Origin: Corynebacterium urealyticum DSM 7109
GTDB lineage: Bacteria; Actinomycetota; Actinomycetes; Mycobacteriales; Mycobacteriaceae
Assembly: GCF_000069945.1 (NCBI RefSeq)
Contig: NC_010545.1
Span: 806,001-870,000 of the forward strand
Direction of reading: 5' to 3'
DNA: 64,000 nt
Shown: one piece after another, positions 1 through 7,888 of the stretch
Layout of the letters: the number at the start of each line of letters is the position of its first letter
Numbering within the stretch: position 1 is the stretch's first letter
Translations under genes and position numbers: made by a program
The notes under the pieces: generated by a model
Seen by the model: the letters and a program-made list of their open reading frames with translations, nothing else
Databases searched by the model: none
What the model was told of the DNA's origin: nothing

Positions 1-173
1 CTCTGGGTGCTCGTAGCGGCACCGTTATCTGCGCTCGCCGAGCTGCCGGCGGTGTCGCCGTTCTTCTCGAAGTACTTCCGCCATTCGGGGTCAACCGACT
101 CCGGATCCTTCTTATACTGCTGGTACATCTGATCGACCAGCCATTCGTTCTGACCGAAATTCGCGCTGCTCAC
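1..173 (-). CDS. odhA: 2-oxoglutarate dehydrogenase OdhA, N-terminal fragment
   Basis: The reverse strand reads from a GTG at 171-173 off the left edge of the window, so only about the first 57 codons are present. The product begins SSANFGQNEWLVDQMYQ, followed by YKKDPESVDPEWRKYF, the typical start of the E1 component of 2-oxoglutarate dehydrogenase. A GGCGAGGACC ribosome-binding stretch precedes the GTG. In corynebacteria OdhA is a fused E1-E2 protein of the TCA cycle whose activity is controlled by OdhI; that is family knowledge, as the catalytic part lies outside the window. The Ser/Ala-rich linker starting near residue 44 fits the family. The upstream gene on the same strand is the fused ABC exporter ending at 292; the 118 bases between them have no gene and presumably hold the odhA promoter. 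Confidence 0.9.
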   Translation of the reverse strand, partial: MSSANFGQNEWLVDQMYQQYKKDPESVDPEWRKYFEKNGDTAGSSASADNGAATSTQ

Positions 174-291
174 AGCAGGTCCTCGCCTCTTTTCATCATG
201 ACTTCAGTCTCGCTGTAACAGCCTACACGATGTGCTATGCGATTTCGCTTCCAGGTGGCGCGTCACCGACCGGCGAAAAACGGCGTGTGAC

Positions 292-3200
292 CTAGCGAGA
301 TTCCCGGGACGCGGCGACGAGGTTTGCGTAGCTCCCGCCGGATTCCAAAAGCTCCTGATGACGGCCTTGTTCAACAATTTTTCCGGCGCTGACGACCGCA
401 ATATTGTCCGCCATCTCCGCGGTGGAGAGCCGGTGCGCGATGATGATTGCCACCCGCGAACGCGTAGCCAGTGCGATTGCCCGAACCACGTCAGCTTCGA
501 CGGCAGGATCGATATTCGCCGTCGCTTCATCCAAGACCATGACGTCTGGGTCGATGAGCTCCGCGCGCGCCAACGCGATGATTTGCTGCTGGGCAGAGGA
601 CAACCCCCGACCGCGCTCGCCGACCTCGCCGGCAAAGCCACCTTCAATCCCGGCGATAATCTCCGTGCCCCCGATGGCAGCAATCGCCGCGGTGATCTCC
701 TCCTGGCTCGCCGCCGGTCGGCCGTAGGCGATGTTCTCCGCCACCGTGCCGCGGAACAAGTGCGCTTCCTGAGGGACATAGCCCACCCGAGCGCGCCAGG
801 CTCGAAGTGGGAGCTGGGGGAGGTCGAGGCGCCGCCCGTCGGGGCCGTCCGAAGCGAAAACCGCGGTGATGGACCCCGCCGACGGTTGGTACCACCGGGT
901 GACCAGCTTCGCGATCGTCGACTTCCCGGCGCCAGTCGCACCGACGAGGGCCGTCGCGCCACGGAAGTTGACGGATGCGCCCCGCAGGGAGGACTGGTCG
1001 GCGCCGTCGTAGCGGAAGTGCACGTCAGAGAAGTCCACCGCGGTGACCTTGCCTGCCAACCTGGTCTCGGCATCGTCGTCGGCTGCGCCCTGCTCGGCAG
1101 GTACGGCCAACAACTCCGAGATTCGCTCGAAGCTCACCGCAGCCTGCTGGAATTTATCGAAGATCTGCGACAGCTGCTGGACGGGTCCGAAGAAGAAGGT
1201 CAGATACAAACTGAAGGCAACCAGCGCGCCGTGGCTCGTCGTGCCCTCCGCGACCCGGGCGGTACCGAAAAAGAGGACCGTCGCCTGGGCCAGCTCGGTG
1301 ATGAAGGAGATGCCGGGGAAGAAGATGCTGACCGCTGCCTGCGCGCGGGTACGCAGCCGAACATATTGCTGCGATTGTTCCCCAATCCGCTCGGCCAGCA
1401 CCGGTCCGAAGCCGTAAGCCGCGGCAGTGTTGAGCCCATTGACTGCCTCCTGGAAGTGGGCGTTGACCGTAGAAACCTGGGAGCGGGCGGCCCGGTACAG
1501 GCGCGAGGAATAACGGCGAAAGACCCACGCGCCCACTCCGATGACCGGCAGGAACAGCGCGGCGATGCCGGCCAGCGCTGGGTCTGTCCACACGAGCATG
1601 CCCAGAACGCCCAACAGCATCGTGGTGGAGACGATGGCCTGGGAAAGTCCGGTCTGCAGGAAGCTGGAGAGGTTGTCGATGTCCGTGGTCATCCGGGTCA
1701 TGACCCGGCCCGAGGCGTTGCGCTCGAACCAGCTCATGGGTAGCCGGTGAAGGTGTTCGAAGCTGCGCGCACGGAGGGCGTAAAGCAGACGCTCGCCGGT
1801 GTGCGTGGTGAGCACCGTGTTCCACGCATTGGCAGCCCAGGAAACGCACACCAGGAACAGGGCCCCCAGTCCCAGCGAAAACAGTGCGCTGCGATCCGAC
1901 CTGCTGATTCCCTGGTCGATGGCCTTGCGCACCAGGGATGGAAGTGCAATGTCGGCGACGAGCCCCAGCAGCAGCGTCCCCACGATGATCGCGGTCGCGA
2001 TCGGGACGAGGCCCACCAGGGTGCGCAGCCGCAGCACGGGGGTCGTGTCCTCGGACCGTGGGGTAGTGGGAGCGGGGTGCTGAGACGCCGTCTCCTGTCG
2101 CGCCAGCGTGATTCGACGCAGCGCTGCGGCGTCGGCGTCCAACTGTTCCCTGGACCTCGCAGCGTCGGCCGGGCGCGCATGCCTGTCGTCGCCAGGGGTA
2201 ACGGCGACACCGCGGAGATCCCGGTTCGCGTCCTCCTGGATCTCCTCCCAACTACGCGGCCACAGCGGACGCGCCGGGGGAGCGGGCAGGCTGATCACGC
2301 TGGTATCCCTGCCATCAGTGTTGGCCGCACCCGTGTCCGCGGGCTCTGCGCGGTGGTCAACGATGATCATCGTCAGGTTGCCCTCACCAGCCCGCTGATG
2401 GAGGTTGGCGATGATCTTCTGCTCGGTGACGGTATCGATTGCGCTGGTGGCGCTGTCCAGGATCAGGATCCTGGGGTCGCGGAGAACGGCGCGTGCCAGG
2501 GCGATCCGCTGTCGTTGCCCACCCGATAGCGTCAGGCCGCGCTCACCCACGATGGTGGAATAACCGCCGAGCTCGTCGATGAAGTCGGCCGCGCAGGCAA
2601 CGCGGGCGGCCTCGGCCACCTCGGCGTCGCTCGCCTGAGTTCCCATGCGGATGTTCTCCGCGATGGACATGGAGTAGAGGAAAGGCTCGTCGAAGACGAT
2701 CGTCGGCCACTGCTTGGGCGGCAGGTCGCCCAGCGGCACCGCGGTGTTGCCCGCGTAGGCAGAAAAATCGGCGTCAGCGTCTGCCGACTGTCCAGCCAGG
2801 ACCAGCGCCAGCGCCGACTTTCCCGAACCCGCAGGGCCCGTGATGTACGCGGTGGACCCGGGAGCGACGTCCACGGCGACGTCCTCGCCGCTCCGGGTGC
2901 GGAAGGTGCCCCGAATCCCGACGGGACCATCCGGGAGCTTGGCCGGGTGCTCGGGGATCCGCCGTTGCGGGAGGGCGAGAATATCCTGCACGCGGGAGAC
3001 CGCGGCATTCGCTAGGTGCACGGTCACCAACATTCCGGCGCCCATGCGCGTCATCCGAGACAGCAGGGTGACGTAGGCGGAGGCCGAGAGGAATTCTCCG
3101 ATGGTGATGGCGCCGCGCATCGCGAGCAGGCCGCCGACAACCACGGTGGCGATCAGCGCGATCTGCGGGACCGCCGCCAACGCCGGCTGGAAGCGGGCAG

Positions 3201-3888
3201 TGAGCCGCCCGACGTCCAGCCGCATCCCGAAGAGCCTGCGTGCCCGGACCATAAAGTTGCTTTGCTCGCGCTGCTCTTGGACGAAGGCCTTGACGATGCG
3301 CACGCCGGTGACCGTTTCCTCCACCTGGCTTGCGACGTCCGCGGCCTGCTGCTGCGCCTCCCACGTCGCGTCGTAGAGCCGACGGCGGGAAAAGAAGGCG
3401 ATGGCGGCGAGCACCGGAAGCTGGATGCTCAGCAACACCGCCAGCGGCCAGGAGAGCCAGAACATGATCCCTAAGATCAGCACGACCTCCACGAGGATGC
3501 TGCCCATGATGGGCAGCATCGCCAGCATCCCCTGGATCTGGTTCAAATCCGAGATGGTCCGGGAGACCACTTGGCCGGTACGCACCTGGCCCATCGCCGC
3601 CGGTGATGCGCCTTGCAGGGCAGCCAGGCAGCGCATGCGGATGTCGTGCTGGACGTCGACCGAGAGTTTCCCGGCGAAGAAGCGCCGCGCACCATGGGTG
3701 CACAAGCGGGCGAAGGCCGCCGCGATGAGTAGCCCAATCGCGCCGGGGCTTCCGTCGATGGCACGGCCGGCGAACAGCGGGATCAGCACGGCCGCGGCGG
3801 GCATGAGCACGCTCAGCAGGGTGATGACACCCAGCTGCATGCGGTGAGCGCTCAGGGCGGCGCGGAGGAAAGCAAACACGATAGCCAT
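292..3888 (-). CDS. Fused heterodimer-type ABC exporter (TMD-NBD-TMD-NBD)
   Basis: A 1198-residue protein holding two complete type IV ABC exporter halves in one chain. Half 1: membrane domain about residues 1-290, Walker A GPAGSGKS at 351-358, signature LSGGQ at 454-458, Walker B ILILD ending in Ser479 where the catalytic Glu is expected, H-loop His512. Half 2: membrane domain about 620-900, Walker A GATGAGKS at 983-990, signature LSSAQ at 1096-1100, Walker B VMVLDE with Glu1121, H-loop His1152. One composite ATP site (NBD1 Walker B plus NBD2 signature) is therefore degenerate and the other is canonical, the pattern of asymmetric multidrug or lipid exporters such as TM287/288 and BmrCD. A charged linker of about 100 residues joins the halves. 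The substrate cannot be read from sequence. It lies upstream of odhA on the same strand, the order I recall in C. glutamicum. The ATG is at 3886-3888. Confidence 0.9.
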   Translation of the reverse strand: MAIVFAFLRAALSAHRMQLGVITLLSVLMPAAAVLIPLFAGRAIDGSPGAIGLLIAAAFARLCTHGARRFFAGKLSVDVQHDIRMRCLAALQGASPAAMGQVRTGQVVSRTISDLNQIQGMLAMLPIMGSILVEVVLILGIMFWLSWPLAVLLSIQLPVLAAIAFFSRRRLYDATWEAQQQAADVASQVEETVTGVRIVKAFVQEQREQSNFMVRARRLFGMRLDVGRLTARFQPALAAVPQIALIATVVVGGLLAMRGAITIGEFLSASAYVTLLSRMTRMGAGMLVTVHLANAAVSRVQDILALPQRRIPEHPAKLPDGPVGIRGTFRTRSGEDVAVDVAPGSTAYITGPAGSGKSALALVLAGQSADADADFSAYAGNTAVPLGDLPPKQWPTIVFDEPFLYSMSIAENIRMGTQASDAEVAEAARVACAADFIDELGGYSTIVGERGLTLSGGQRQRIALARAVLRDPRILILDSATSAIDTVTEQKIIANLHQRAGEGNLTMIIVDHRAEPADTGAANTDGRDTSVISLPAPPARPLWPRSWEEIQEDANRDLRGVAVTPGDDRHARPADAARSREQLDADAAALRRITLARQETASQHPAPTTPRSEDTTPVLRLRTLVGLVPIATAIIVGTLLLGLVADIALPSLVRKAIDQGISRSDRSALFSLGLGALFLVCVSWAANAWNTVLTTHTGERLLYALRARSFEHLHRLPMSWFERNASGRVMTRMTTDIDNLSSFLQTGLSQAIVSTTMLLGVLGMLVWTDPALAGIAALFLPVIGVGAWVFRRYSSRLYRAARSQVSTVNAHFQEAVNGLNTAAAYGFGPVLAERIGEQSQQYVRLRTRAQAAVSIFFPGISFITELAQATVLFFGTARVAEGTTSHGALVAFSLYLTFFFGPVQQLSQIFDKFQQAAVSFERISELLAVPAEQGAADDDAETRLAGKVTAVDFSDVHFRYDGADQSSLRGASVNFRGATALVGATGAGKSTIAKLVTRWYQPSAGSITAVFASDGPDGRRLDLPQLPLRAWRARVGYVPQEAHLFRGTVAENIAYGRPAASQEEITAAIAAIGGTEIIAGIEGGFAGEVGERGRGLSSAQQQIIALARAELIDPDVMVLDEATANIDPAVEADVVRAIALATRSRVAIIIAHRLSTAEMADNIAVVSAGKIVEQGRHQELLESGGSYANLVAASRESR

Positions 3889-3996
3889 CAGCCTATCGCC
3901 TGCATCAGGCAGATAAGCCAGCCATCACTAGAGCGGGCGACGTCGAAAAGCAGAAGCAGGGAGAAACGGCCCCGGCGCGAGAGAAATAAACCGGGT

Positions 3997-4002
3997 TAAG
4001 AT
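3997..4002 (+). promoter_or_regulatory. Candidate -10 box (TAAGAT) for the 4045 gene
   Basis: TAAGAT matches the corynebacterial TANNNT -10 pattern and lies 42 bases before the ATG at 4045. No convincing -35 element is visible, which is common in this group. Confidence 0.4.
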
Positions 4003-4044
4003 CAACGCAGGAGACGAACCGCGCCGCGGAGAGAGGATTCCTCA

Positions 4045-4869
4045 ATGGGATTTTTGGAAAATATCGCCCAGGCCCTCGACGTTGAGGGCATCGAGTCCCG
4101 AGCCAATGATGGAACGCTGTTCGTTCCAGTCTCAGCGGAAGTGGAGATCCAGTTCGAGCTCATTGAAGGCGTGGCCGGGGTCAGTACGTCGGCCGCGAAT
4201 GTCTTCGTCGCGCTCGCTGATGTCACCGATGAGGATGAAGACTTCGACGCCGCCCTGGTCGGGGTGGTCTTCACTCCGGAGGCAGCGGTCGAGGCAGTGA
4301 ATCGACACATGGCCACCGACGAGGTGATCACGGTGCTCAACGAGCTGCTCGATGGGCAGGATCCTCGCGTCGAGGACCTCGAGTTCGAACAGGATGATTA
4401 CGACCCCCTCGTCCTGCGCGCGAACCTCAGCGCGAACTCCAAGGTCACCGTGAAGATCTCGGAGGGGCAGGGCACGCCGACCGCAGCGGTGAATTTCGTG
4501 GTGCTTCCCGATAGTGTCTTCGAGCTGGCAGAGAACATCGCCGCGGAGATTCTCGTCGACGAGGAGGACGAGCAGGACCCGGCGAAGCTGGATATGTTGG
4601 ACGCCACCCTGGACGAGCTGCGCACGCAGTACCAGGAGGTGCTGGACCTCGGCGTATTTGAAGACTTCAACCAGCTCTTCGATGTGCTCGCTTATGTCTC
4701 GCAGCAGGCCGAGGACTGGGAGGACCTCCTGGTCACCCTCGACGACGGCTCCGAGGACCCGTTCTTCGAATGGGTCGAAGTCGATGACGGTGAGCTCGAG
4801 GACGGTGGATTCGACGACGACGACGCTGCCGACGCGGAGGACGGCGGCGTCACGGAAGACGGCGAGTAA
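4045..4869 (+). CDS. Acidic protein of unknown function
   Basis: A 274-residue protein that I do not recognise. It begins MGFLENIAQALDVEGIE and has no signal peptide and no obvious membrane segment. The body looks like a globular alternation of beta strands and helices. The last 40 or so residues are almost entirely Asp, Glu and Gly, ending in EDGGVTEDGE, so the protein should be strongly acidic. A candidate promoter TAAGAT is at 3997 and a GCGGAGAGAGG ribosome-binding stretch precedes the ATG. It is divergent from the ABC exporter and is followed by an amine oxidase. The amphipathic middle region could bind a protein partner, but nothing in the sequence assigns a role. Codon use matches its neighbours, so transfer is not suggested. 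Confidence 0.8.
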   Translation: MGFLENIAQALDVEGIESRANDGTLFVPVSAEVEIQFELIEGVAGVSTSAANVFVALADVTDEDEDFDAALVGVVFTPEAAVEAVNRHMATDEVITVLNELLDGQDPRVEDLEFEQDDYDPLVLRANLSANSKVTVKISEGQGTPTAAVNFVVLPDSVFELAENIAAEILVDEEDEQDPAKLDMLDATLDELRTQYQEVLDLGVFEDFNQLFDVLAYVSQQAEDWEDLLVTLDDGSEDPFFEWVEVDDGELEDGGFDDDDAADAEDGGVTEDGE

Positions 4870-4934
4870 CGCTAGCTTGCCTCTCACCGCGACTGGCGGG
4901 GTGGCGGGTGGCCAGACGCGACCGGGGCGTCGGC

Positions 4935-4940
4935 TAGCAT
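4935..4940 (+). promoter_or_regulatory. -10 box TAGCAT for a leaderless transcript
   Basis: TAGCAT is followed by exactly 7 bases and then the GTG at 4948. This is the geometry of leaderless mRNAs in actinobacteria, where transcription starts at the first base of the start codon. Confidence 0.55.
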
Positions 4941-4947
4941 GGCTAGC

Positions 4948-5034
4948 GTGATGATGGGCACAGCCCCCGGCACGGTGCCGGGCACGTGCTGTGCCACCGA
5001 AGCGTTGAGCAAGAACCGCAGGAGGGGTACGTGA
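4948..5034 (+). CDS. Leaderless 28-codon upstream ORF, overlapping the oxidase start
   Basis: The frame GTG ATG ATG GGC opens 7 bases after a TAGCAT -10 box and stops at TGA 5032-5034. The stop overlaps the GTG start of the amine oxidase (5031) as GTGA, the arrangement used for translational coupling. The peptide starts MMMGTAPGTVPGTCCATE, with three Gly-Thr pairs, and ends in an Arg-rich KNRRRGT. Its last codons, AGG AGG, also form the ribosome binding site of the oxidase. A strong nested hairpin (4957-4995) lies inside it. I know no family for it. It may be a regulatory leader rather than a functional protein. Frame and overlap are read directly; expression is inferred. Confidence 0.45.
   Translation: MMMGTAPGTVPGTCCATEALSKNRRRGT
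4957..4995 (+). other. Nested inverted repeat in the oxidase leader
   Basis: GGCACAGC (4957-4964) pairs with GCTGTGCC (4988-4995), and inside it CCCGGCAC (4966-4973) pairs with GTGCCGGG (4975-4982). There is no T-run after it, so it is not a standard terminator. It lies 25 bases before the oxidase ribosome binding site and inside the upstream ORF, so it may act on translation. Confidence 0.55.
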
Positions 5035-6338
5035 CCGAGGTAGCCATTATTGGGGCCGGCATGGCCGGCCTCGCAGCGGCCCGCACGCTCTCCCAGTCCG
5101 GGGTGCGCTGCACCCTCTTCGACGCCGCTGACCGCGTGGGCGGGTTGGTGCGCTCGGAGCAGCACGGCGAGATCACCGTGGACCGCGGGCTGCAGTTCTT
5201 CAATACCTGGTACCCGGCGGTCAAGGAGATCCTGAATCCCGGGGAGTACACCGCCCTCAAGATCAAGAACTTCCAGCCAGGGATCAACACCGTCACCCCG
5301 GCGGGTTCCGCGCTGATCATCGATCCCGTCCGCGCGCCATCGATGGTTCCGAAGCTGCTGCGCTCGGAGTTCAGCTCCGCCCTGCGCCTCGGCGAACTCG
5401 TGCGCATGCGCAACTGGCTGCGCAGCGAGCTGATGCACCGCTCCTCCCTGGAGCTGCGTGGACCCAGCCGCTTCGGACACGCCAGCGACGAGCCGGTCTC
5501 CGCATCGCTTGATAAGGCTGGCATCACCGGCCCAGTCCGCCAGAACGCGGTCGACCCGATCCTGCGCGCCTTCCTCTACGACCATGGCGGGGAAACCTCC
5601 GCGGAGTTCGCGAAGTGGGTCTTTGTCACCCTGTTGCGCGGCACGCTGGCCTTGCCGGAGCGCGGAATGGGGGACCTGGCGGCGACGATGGGGCGGCTGG
5701 GCGGCGTCCGCGTCGAACTGAACTCCCAGGTCACTGCCGTGGACGTCCAGCCGGGCGGGGTGGAGCTAACAGTGAACGGCAAGACCGAGCGCTTTTCCCA
5801 TGCGATCGTAGCCACCTCTGCGCAAGCGGCCCATGACCTGATCGGCACCGCAGTTCCCGAGCATCGCGGGCAGAGCACCTGGTGGTTCACCGTGGCCGAT
5901 GAGGTTCACAGCGACCGGCTCGTGACCGTGGATGGCAGCGGCGAACTGTGCATCGACCTGGCCGCCGCGGTCACCTCCGTGGCCCCGGCCTACGCGCCGG
6001 GAACGCAGCTGATTGCCGCAGCGGCCTCCCACCCGTACAGCAATGGTGACTTCGACGCTGCCCGCGATCTGCCGACTGAGCAGGAGGTCCGCCGGGATGT
6101 GTCCAGCATTTACGATTGCAGCCCCGACGCCCTGGAGCTGGTCACCCGCCACGATATTCCAGATGCCCTGCCGCTGGTCGGGCCGAATCACGCGATCCAG
6201 GCCCAGCCGGCCGCCGAACTGCTAGACGGTCGAGTGGCGGTCGCCGGTGCTCACGCCGCGACCTCCACCATCGACGGCGCCATTCGCTCCGGGCAGCGGG
6301 CGGCGCGGGCGATCGCGGAGCTCGTGGCAGAAAAGTAG
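5031..6338 (+). CDS. Flavin-containing amine oxidase family protein
   Basis: A 435-residue FAD/NAD(P)-binding Rossmann oxidoreductase. The dinucleotide-binding motif IIGAGMAGLAAA is at residues 5-16, followed by an acidic strand-end (FDAADRVGG) that contacts the FAD ribose. The C-terminal VAVAGAHAATSTIDGAIRSG is the second FAD-contact motif of the amine oxidase/protoporphyrinogen oxidase superfamily. I chose the GTG at 5031 because AGGAGG lies just upstream and the Rossmann motif then starts at the usual distance from the N terminus; an upstream start at 4986 would overrun this site. The substrate is unknown. Translation is probably coupled to the 28-codon ORF that overlaps the start. Its transcript would once have ended at the hairpin now split by the IS element. 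Confidence 0.85.
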   Translation: MTEVAIIGAGMAGLAAARTLSQSGVRCTLFDAADRVGGLVRSEQHGEITVDRGLQFFNTWYPAVKEILNPGEYTALKIKNFQPGINTVTPAGSALIIDPVRAPSMVPKLLRSEFSSALRLGELVRMRNWLRSELMHRSSLELRGPSRFGHASDEPVSASLDKAGITGPVRQNAVDPILRAFLYDHGGETSAEFAKWVFVTLLRGTLALPERGMGDLAATMGRLGGVRVELNSQVTAVDVQPGGVELTVNGKTERFSHAIVATSAQAAHDLIGTAVPEHRGQSTWWFTVADEVHSDRLVTVDGSGELCIDLAAAVTSVAPAYAPGTQLIAAAASHPYSNGDFDAARDLPTEQEVRRDVSSIYDCSPDALELVTRHDIPDALPLVGPNHAIQAQPAAELLDGRVAVAGAHAATSTIDGAIRSGQRAARAIAELVAEK

Positions 6339-6396
6339 GCCTGTAGCGGGCGGCTGACCCCTGGGACCCATGGATGGGCTCACAGCCAGATCCCAT

Positions 6397-6411
6397 AAAA
6401 AATCCCCGCAC
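6397..6411. terminator. Left half of a bidirectional terminator split by the IS element
   Basis: The run AAAAAATCCCCGCAC is the left arm of a hairpin whose right arm, GTGCGGGGATTT, now starts at 7858. With the IS and one CAG copy removed the sequence would be a perfect 12-bp stem with a CAG loop and A/T flanks, a bidirectional terminator between convergent genes. Confidence 0.75.
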
Positions 6412-6414
6412 CAG
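6412..6414. repeat. 3-bp target site duplication CAG (left copy)
   Basis: CAG directly abuts the left IS end (TGAACT). The same CAG follows the right end at 7855-7857. Three-base duplications are usual for IS3-family elements. Confidence 0.75.
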
Positions 6415-6440
6415 TGAACTAGACCCCGAAAGTTGGACTG
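6415..6440 (+). repeat. IS left terminal inverted repeat
   Basis: Twenty-six bases from TGAACT to GTTGGACTG. They match the reverse complement of 7829-7854 at 20 positions, with two 3-base mismatch blocks. Confidence 0.8.
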
Positions 6441-6448
6441 GTTTAATT

Positions 6449-7792
6449 CTAGGCGGTGAGGGGTTCAAGGGTCTGATTCCGATATTGCATCGGGGTCAGG
6501 CCCTTGAGTCGTTGTTGGACGCGTTCGGTGTTGTACCACCCGATGTACTCGTCGATCGCTTGGTTGAACTCTGCGACCGTGTCGAAGACCTCACCGTGGT
6601 ACATCTCGGTTTTCAAGTGCCCGAAGGAGTTCTCCATGACCGCGTTGTCGTAACAGTTGGCTTTACGCGACATCGACTGAACACCACCGTTGTCGCCGAT
6701 CAGATTGCGCCACGAGGAATGCTGGTACTGGAAACCTTGATCGGTGTGCATCATCCACCCGGGTTCAGGTGCACACGCTGTGATCGCCTTGGACAAAGAA
6801 TCGGTGGTCAACGCTGTCGACGGTGATGTAGCCACAGTGTGGGCAACGATCGAGCGGTCGAACAAGTCCATCACCGGTGACAGGTAGACCTTGCGGCCTT
6901 GGACCCTGAACTCGGTGACGTCGCTGACAAAGACGGTATTCGGCCTATCTGGGGTGAACCTGCGGTCAAGCGTGTTGTCAGCGATGTGGCTGATCGTCCC
7001 AGTGTAGGAAACATATGGCCTGCGTTGGCGGATCTTGGCTCGAAGCCCCATCTCGCACATGAGTTTGTACACGAGCTTGTGGTTGACCACCCAGCCTTGG
7101 TTCCGCAGGTCAAGTAGGACTCGCCTATAGCCGTAGCGATGCTTGTTCCGTTCGAAGCACTCCCGGATCGCGGCTTTGAGTGCTGCGTGCTTATCCGGCT
7201 TGTTGAGGCGTTTCTGGTGGTAGAAGAACGTCGACCTCGGCATGCCTGCCGCATCCAAAAGGTATTGCAGACGATGCTGTGACTTGAGGATGACAATCGC
7301 CTGGACTTTCAGGCGTGTCCCTGGTTCCTCAAGTCCCGCAATTTTTTTTAAGTAAGCGTTTTCCGCTTCCAACCGCGCGATCTGACGGCGAAGCTTGTCT
7401 TCTTCTGTAAGCTGCTTCGGTGCGACCGAGCCTTTGGGTCTGCCCTTCGGTTTCGGTGTCAACGCGTCATCGCCGCCTGTGCGCCATTTCCTGGTCCAAT
7501 CTTTGACGAGCTGGTCTGACGACAGGCCAAACTCGCGGGCAAGATCCATTCTTGTCTCGCCGGCAAGGTAGCGTTGGACAACTTCCTTTTTGATGTCGAA
7601 CGAGTACTGCTGTTTAGTTGGTTTCTCCACAAGACATAGCTTGCCATGCAGCTGAAACCGACGACGCAGCGTACGGGCGGCATACTTGGAGACACCAAGA
7701 GCATTGGCAGCGGCTGTATAACCCATGCCTTGCTCAAATAGTTCAACCAACTGCTCGCGCTGCTGCTTACTCAGCGAACTTCGTGCTCTCAA
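6449..7792 (-). CDS. IS3-family transposase, in-frame OrfAB fusion
   Basis: The N-terminal half has helix-turn-helix segments (YTAAANALGVSKYAARTL and MDLAREFGLSSDQLV) followed by a leucine-zipper-like stretch (EEDKLRRQIARLEAENAYL). The C-terminal half is an rve integrase core with the DDE residues in VSDVTEF, MHTDQGFQY and AVMENSFGHLK. In most IS3 elements OrfA and OrfB are joined by -1 frameshifting; here a single frame runs through an A8 tract (7342-7349). I chose the TTG at 7790-7792, which has GGGGAG 9 bases upstream and lies outside the inverted repeat. A GTG at 7855 also opens the frame but would start in the flanking duplication. The protein is 447 residues with this start. Confidence 0.85.
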   Translation of the reverse strand: MRARSSLSKQQREQLVELFEQGMGYTAAANALGVSKYAARTLRRRFQLHGKLCLVEKPTKQQYSFDIKKEVVQRYLAGETRMDLAREFGLSSDQLVKDWTRKWRTGGDDALTPKPKGRPKGSVAPKQLTEEDKLRRQIARLEAENAYLKKIAGLEEPGTRLKVQAIVILKSQHRLQYLLDAAGMPRSTFFYHQKRLNKPDKHAALKAAIRECFERNKHRYGYRRVLLDLRNQGWVVNHKLVYKLMCEMGLRAKIRQRRPYVSYTGTISHIADNTLDRRFTPDRPNTVFVSDVTEFRVQGRKVYLSPVMDLFDRSIVAHTVATSPSTALTTDSLSKAITACAPEPGWMMHTDQGFQYQHSSWRNLIGDNGGVQSMSRKANCYDNAVMENSFGHLKTEMYHGEVFDTVAEFNQAIDEYIGWYNTERVQQRLKGLTPMQYRNQTLEPLTA

Positions 7793-7828
7793 TGGAAACT
7801 GCTCCCCACTAGTCGGTAACTGATTTCT

Positions 7829-7854
7829 CAGTCCAACTAATGGGGAGCAGTTCA
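7829..7854 (-). repeat. IS right terminal inverted repeat
   Basis: Reverse complement reads TGAACTGCTCCCCATTAGTT and on to GGACTG, matching the left end at 20 of 26 positions. Confidence 0.8.
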
Positions 7855-7857
7855 CAG
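7855..7857. repeat. 3-bp target site duplication CAG (right copy)
   Basis: CAG directly after the right IS end AGTTCA; it pairs with the copy at 6412-6414. Confidence 0.75.
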
Positions 7858-7869
7858 GTGCGGGGATTT
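7858..7869. terminator. Right half of the split terminator
   Basis: GTGCGGGGATTT is the exact reverse complement of 6400-6411. It now lies 1.4 kb away from its partner because of the IS insertion. It is 19 bases from the 3' end of the permease gene. Confidence 0.75.
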
Positions 7870-7888
7870 ATTGCTTCCAGGGGCGGGG

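Larger units (their letters stand above)
6415..7854 (-). mobile_element. IS3-family insertion sequence, 1440 bp, intact
   Basis: The element is bounded by 26-bp imperfect terminal inverted repeats (20 of 26 match), starts TGAACT and ends AGTTCA, and is flanked by CAG duplications. It carries one transposase gene on the minus strand with a complete DDE domain, so it may be active. It lies precisely in the 3-base loop of a terminator hairpin between the convergent oxidase and permease genes. No second copy is present in the window. Confidence 0.9.

Noticed and set aside
6415..7854. Part of a composite transposon
   Set aside because: There is one copy only in the window, with its own CAG duplication, so it is a simple insertion.
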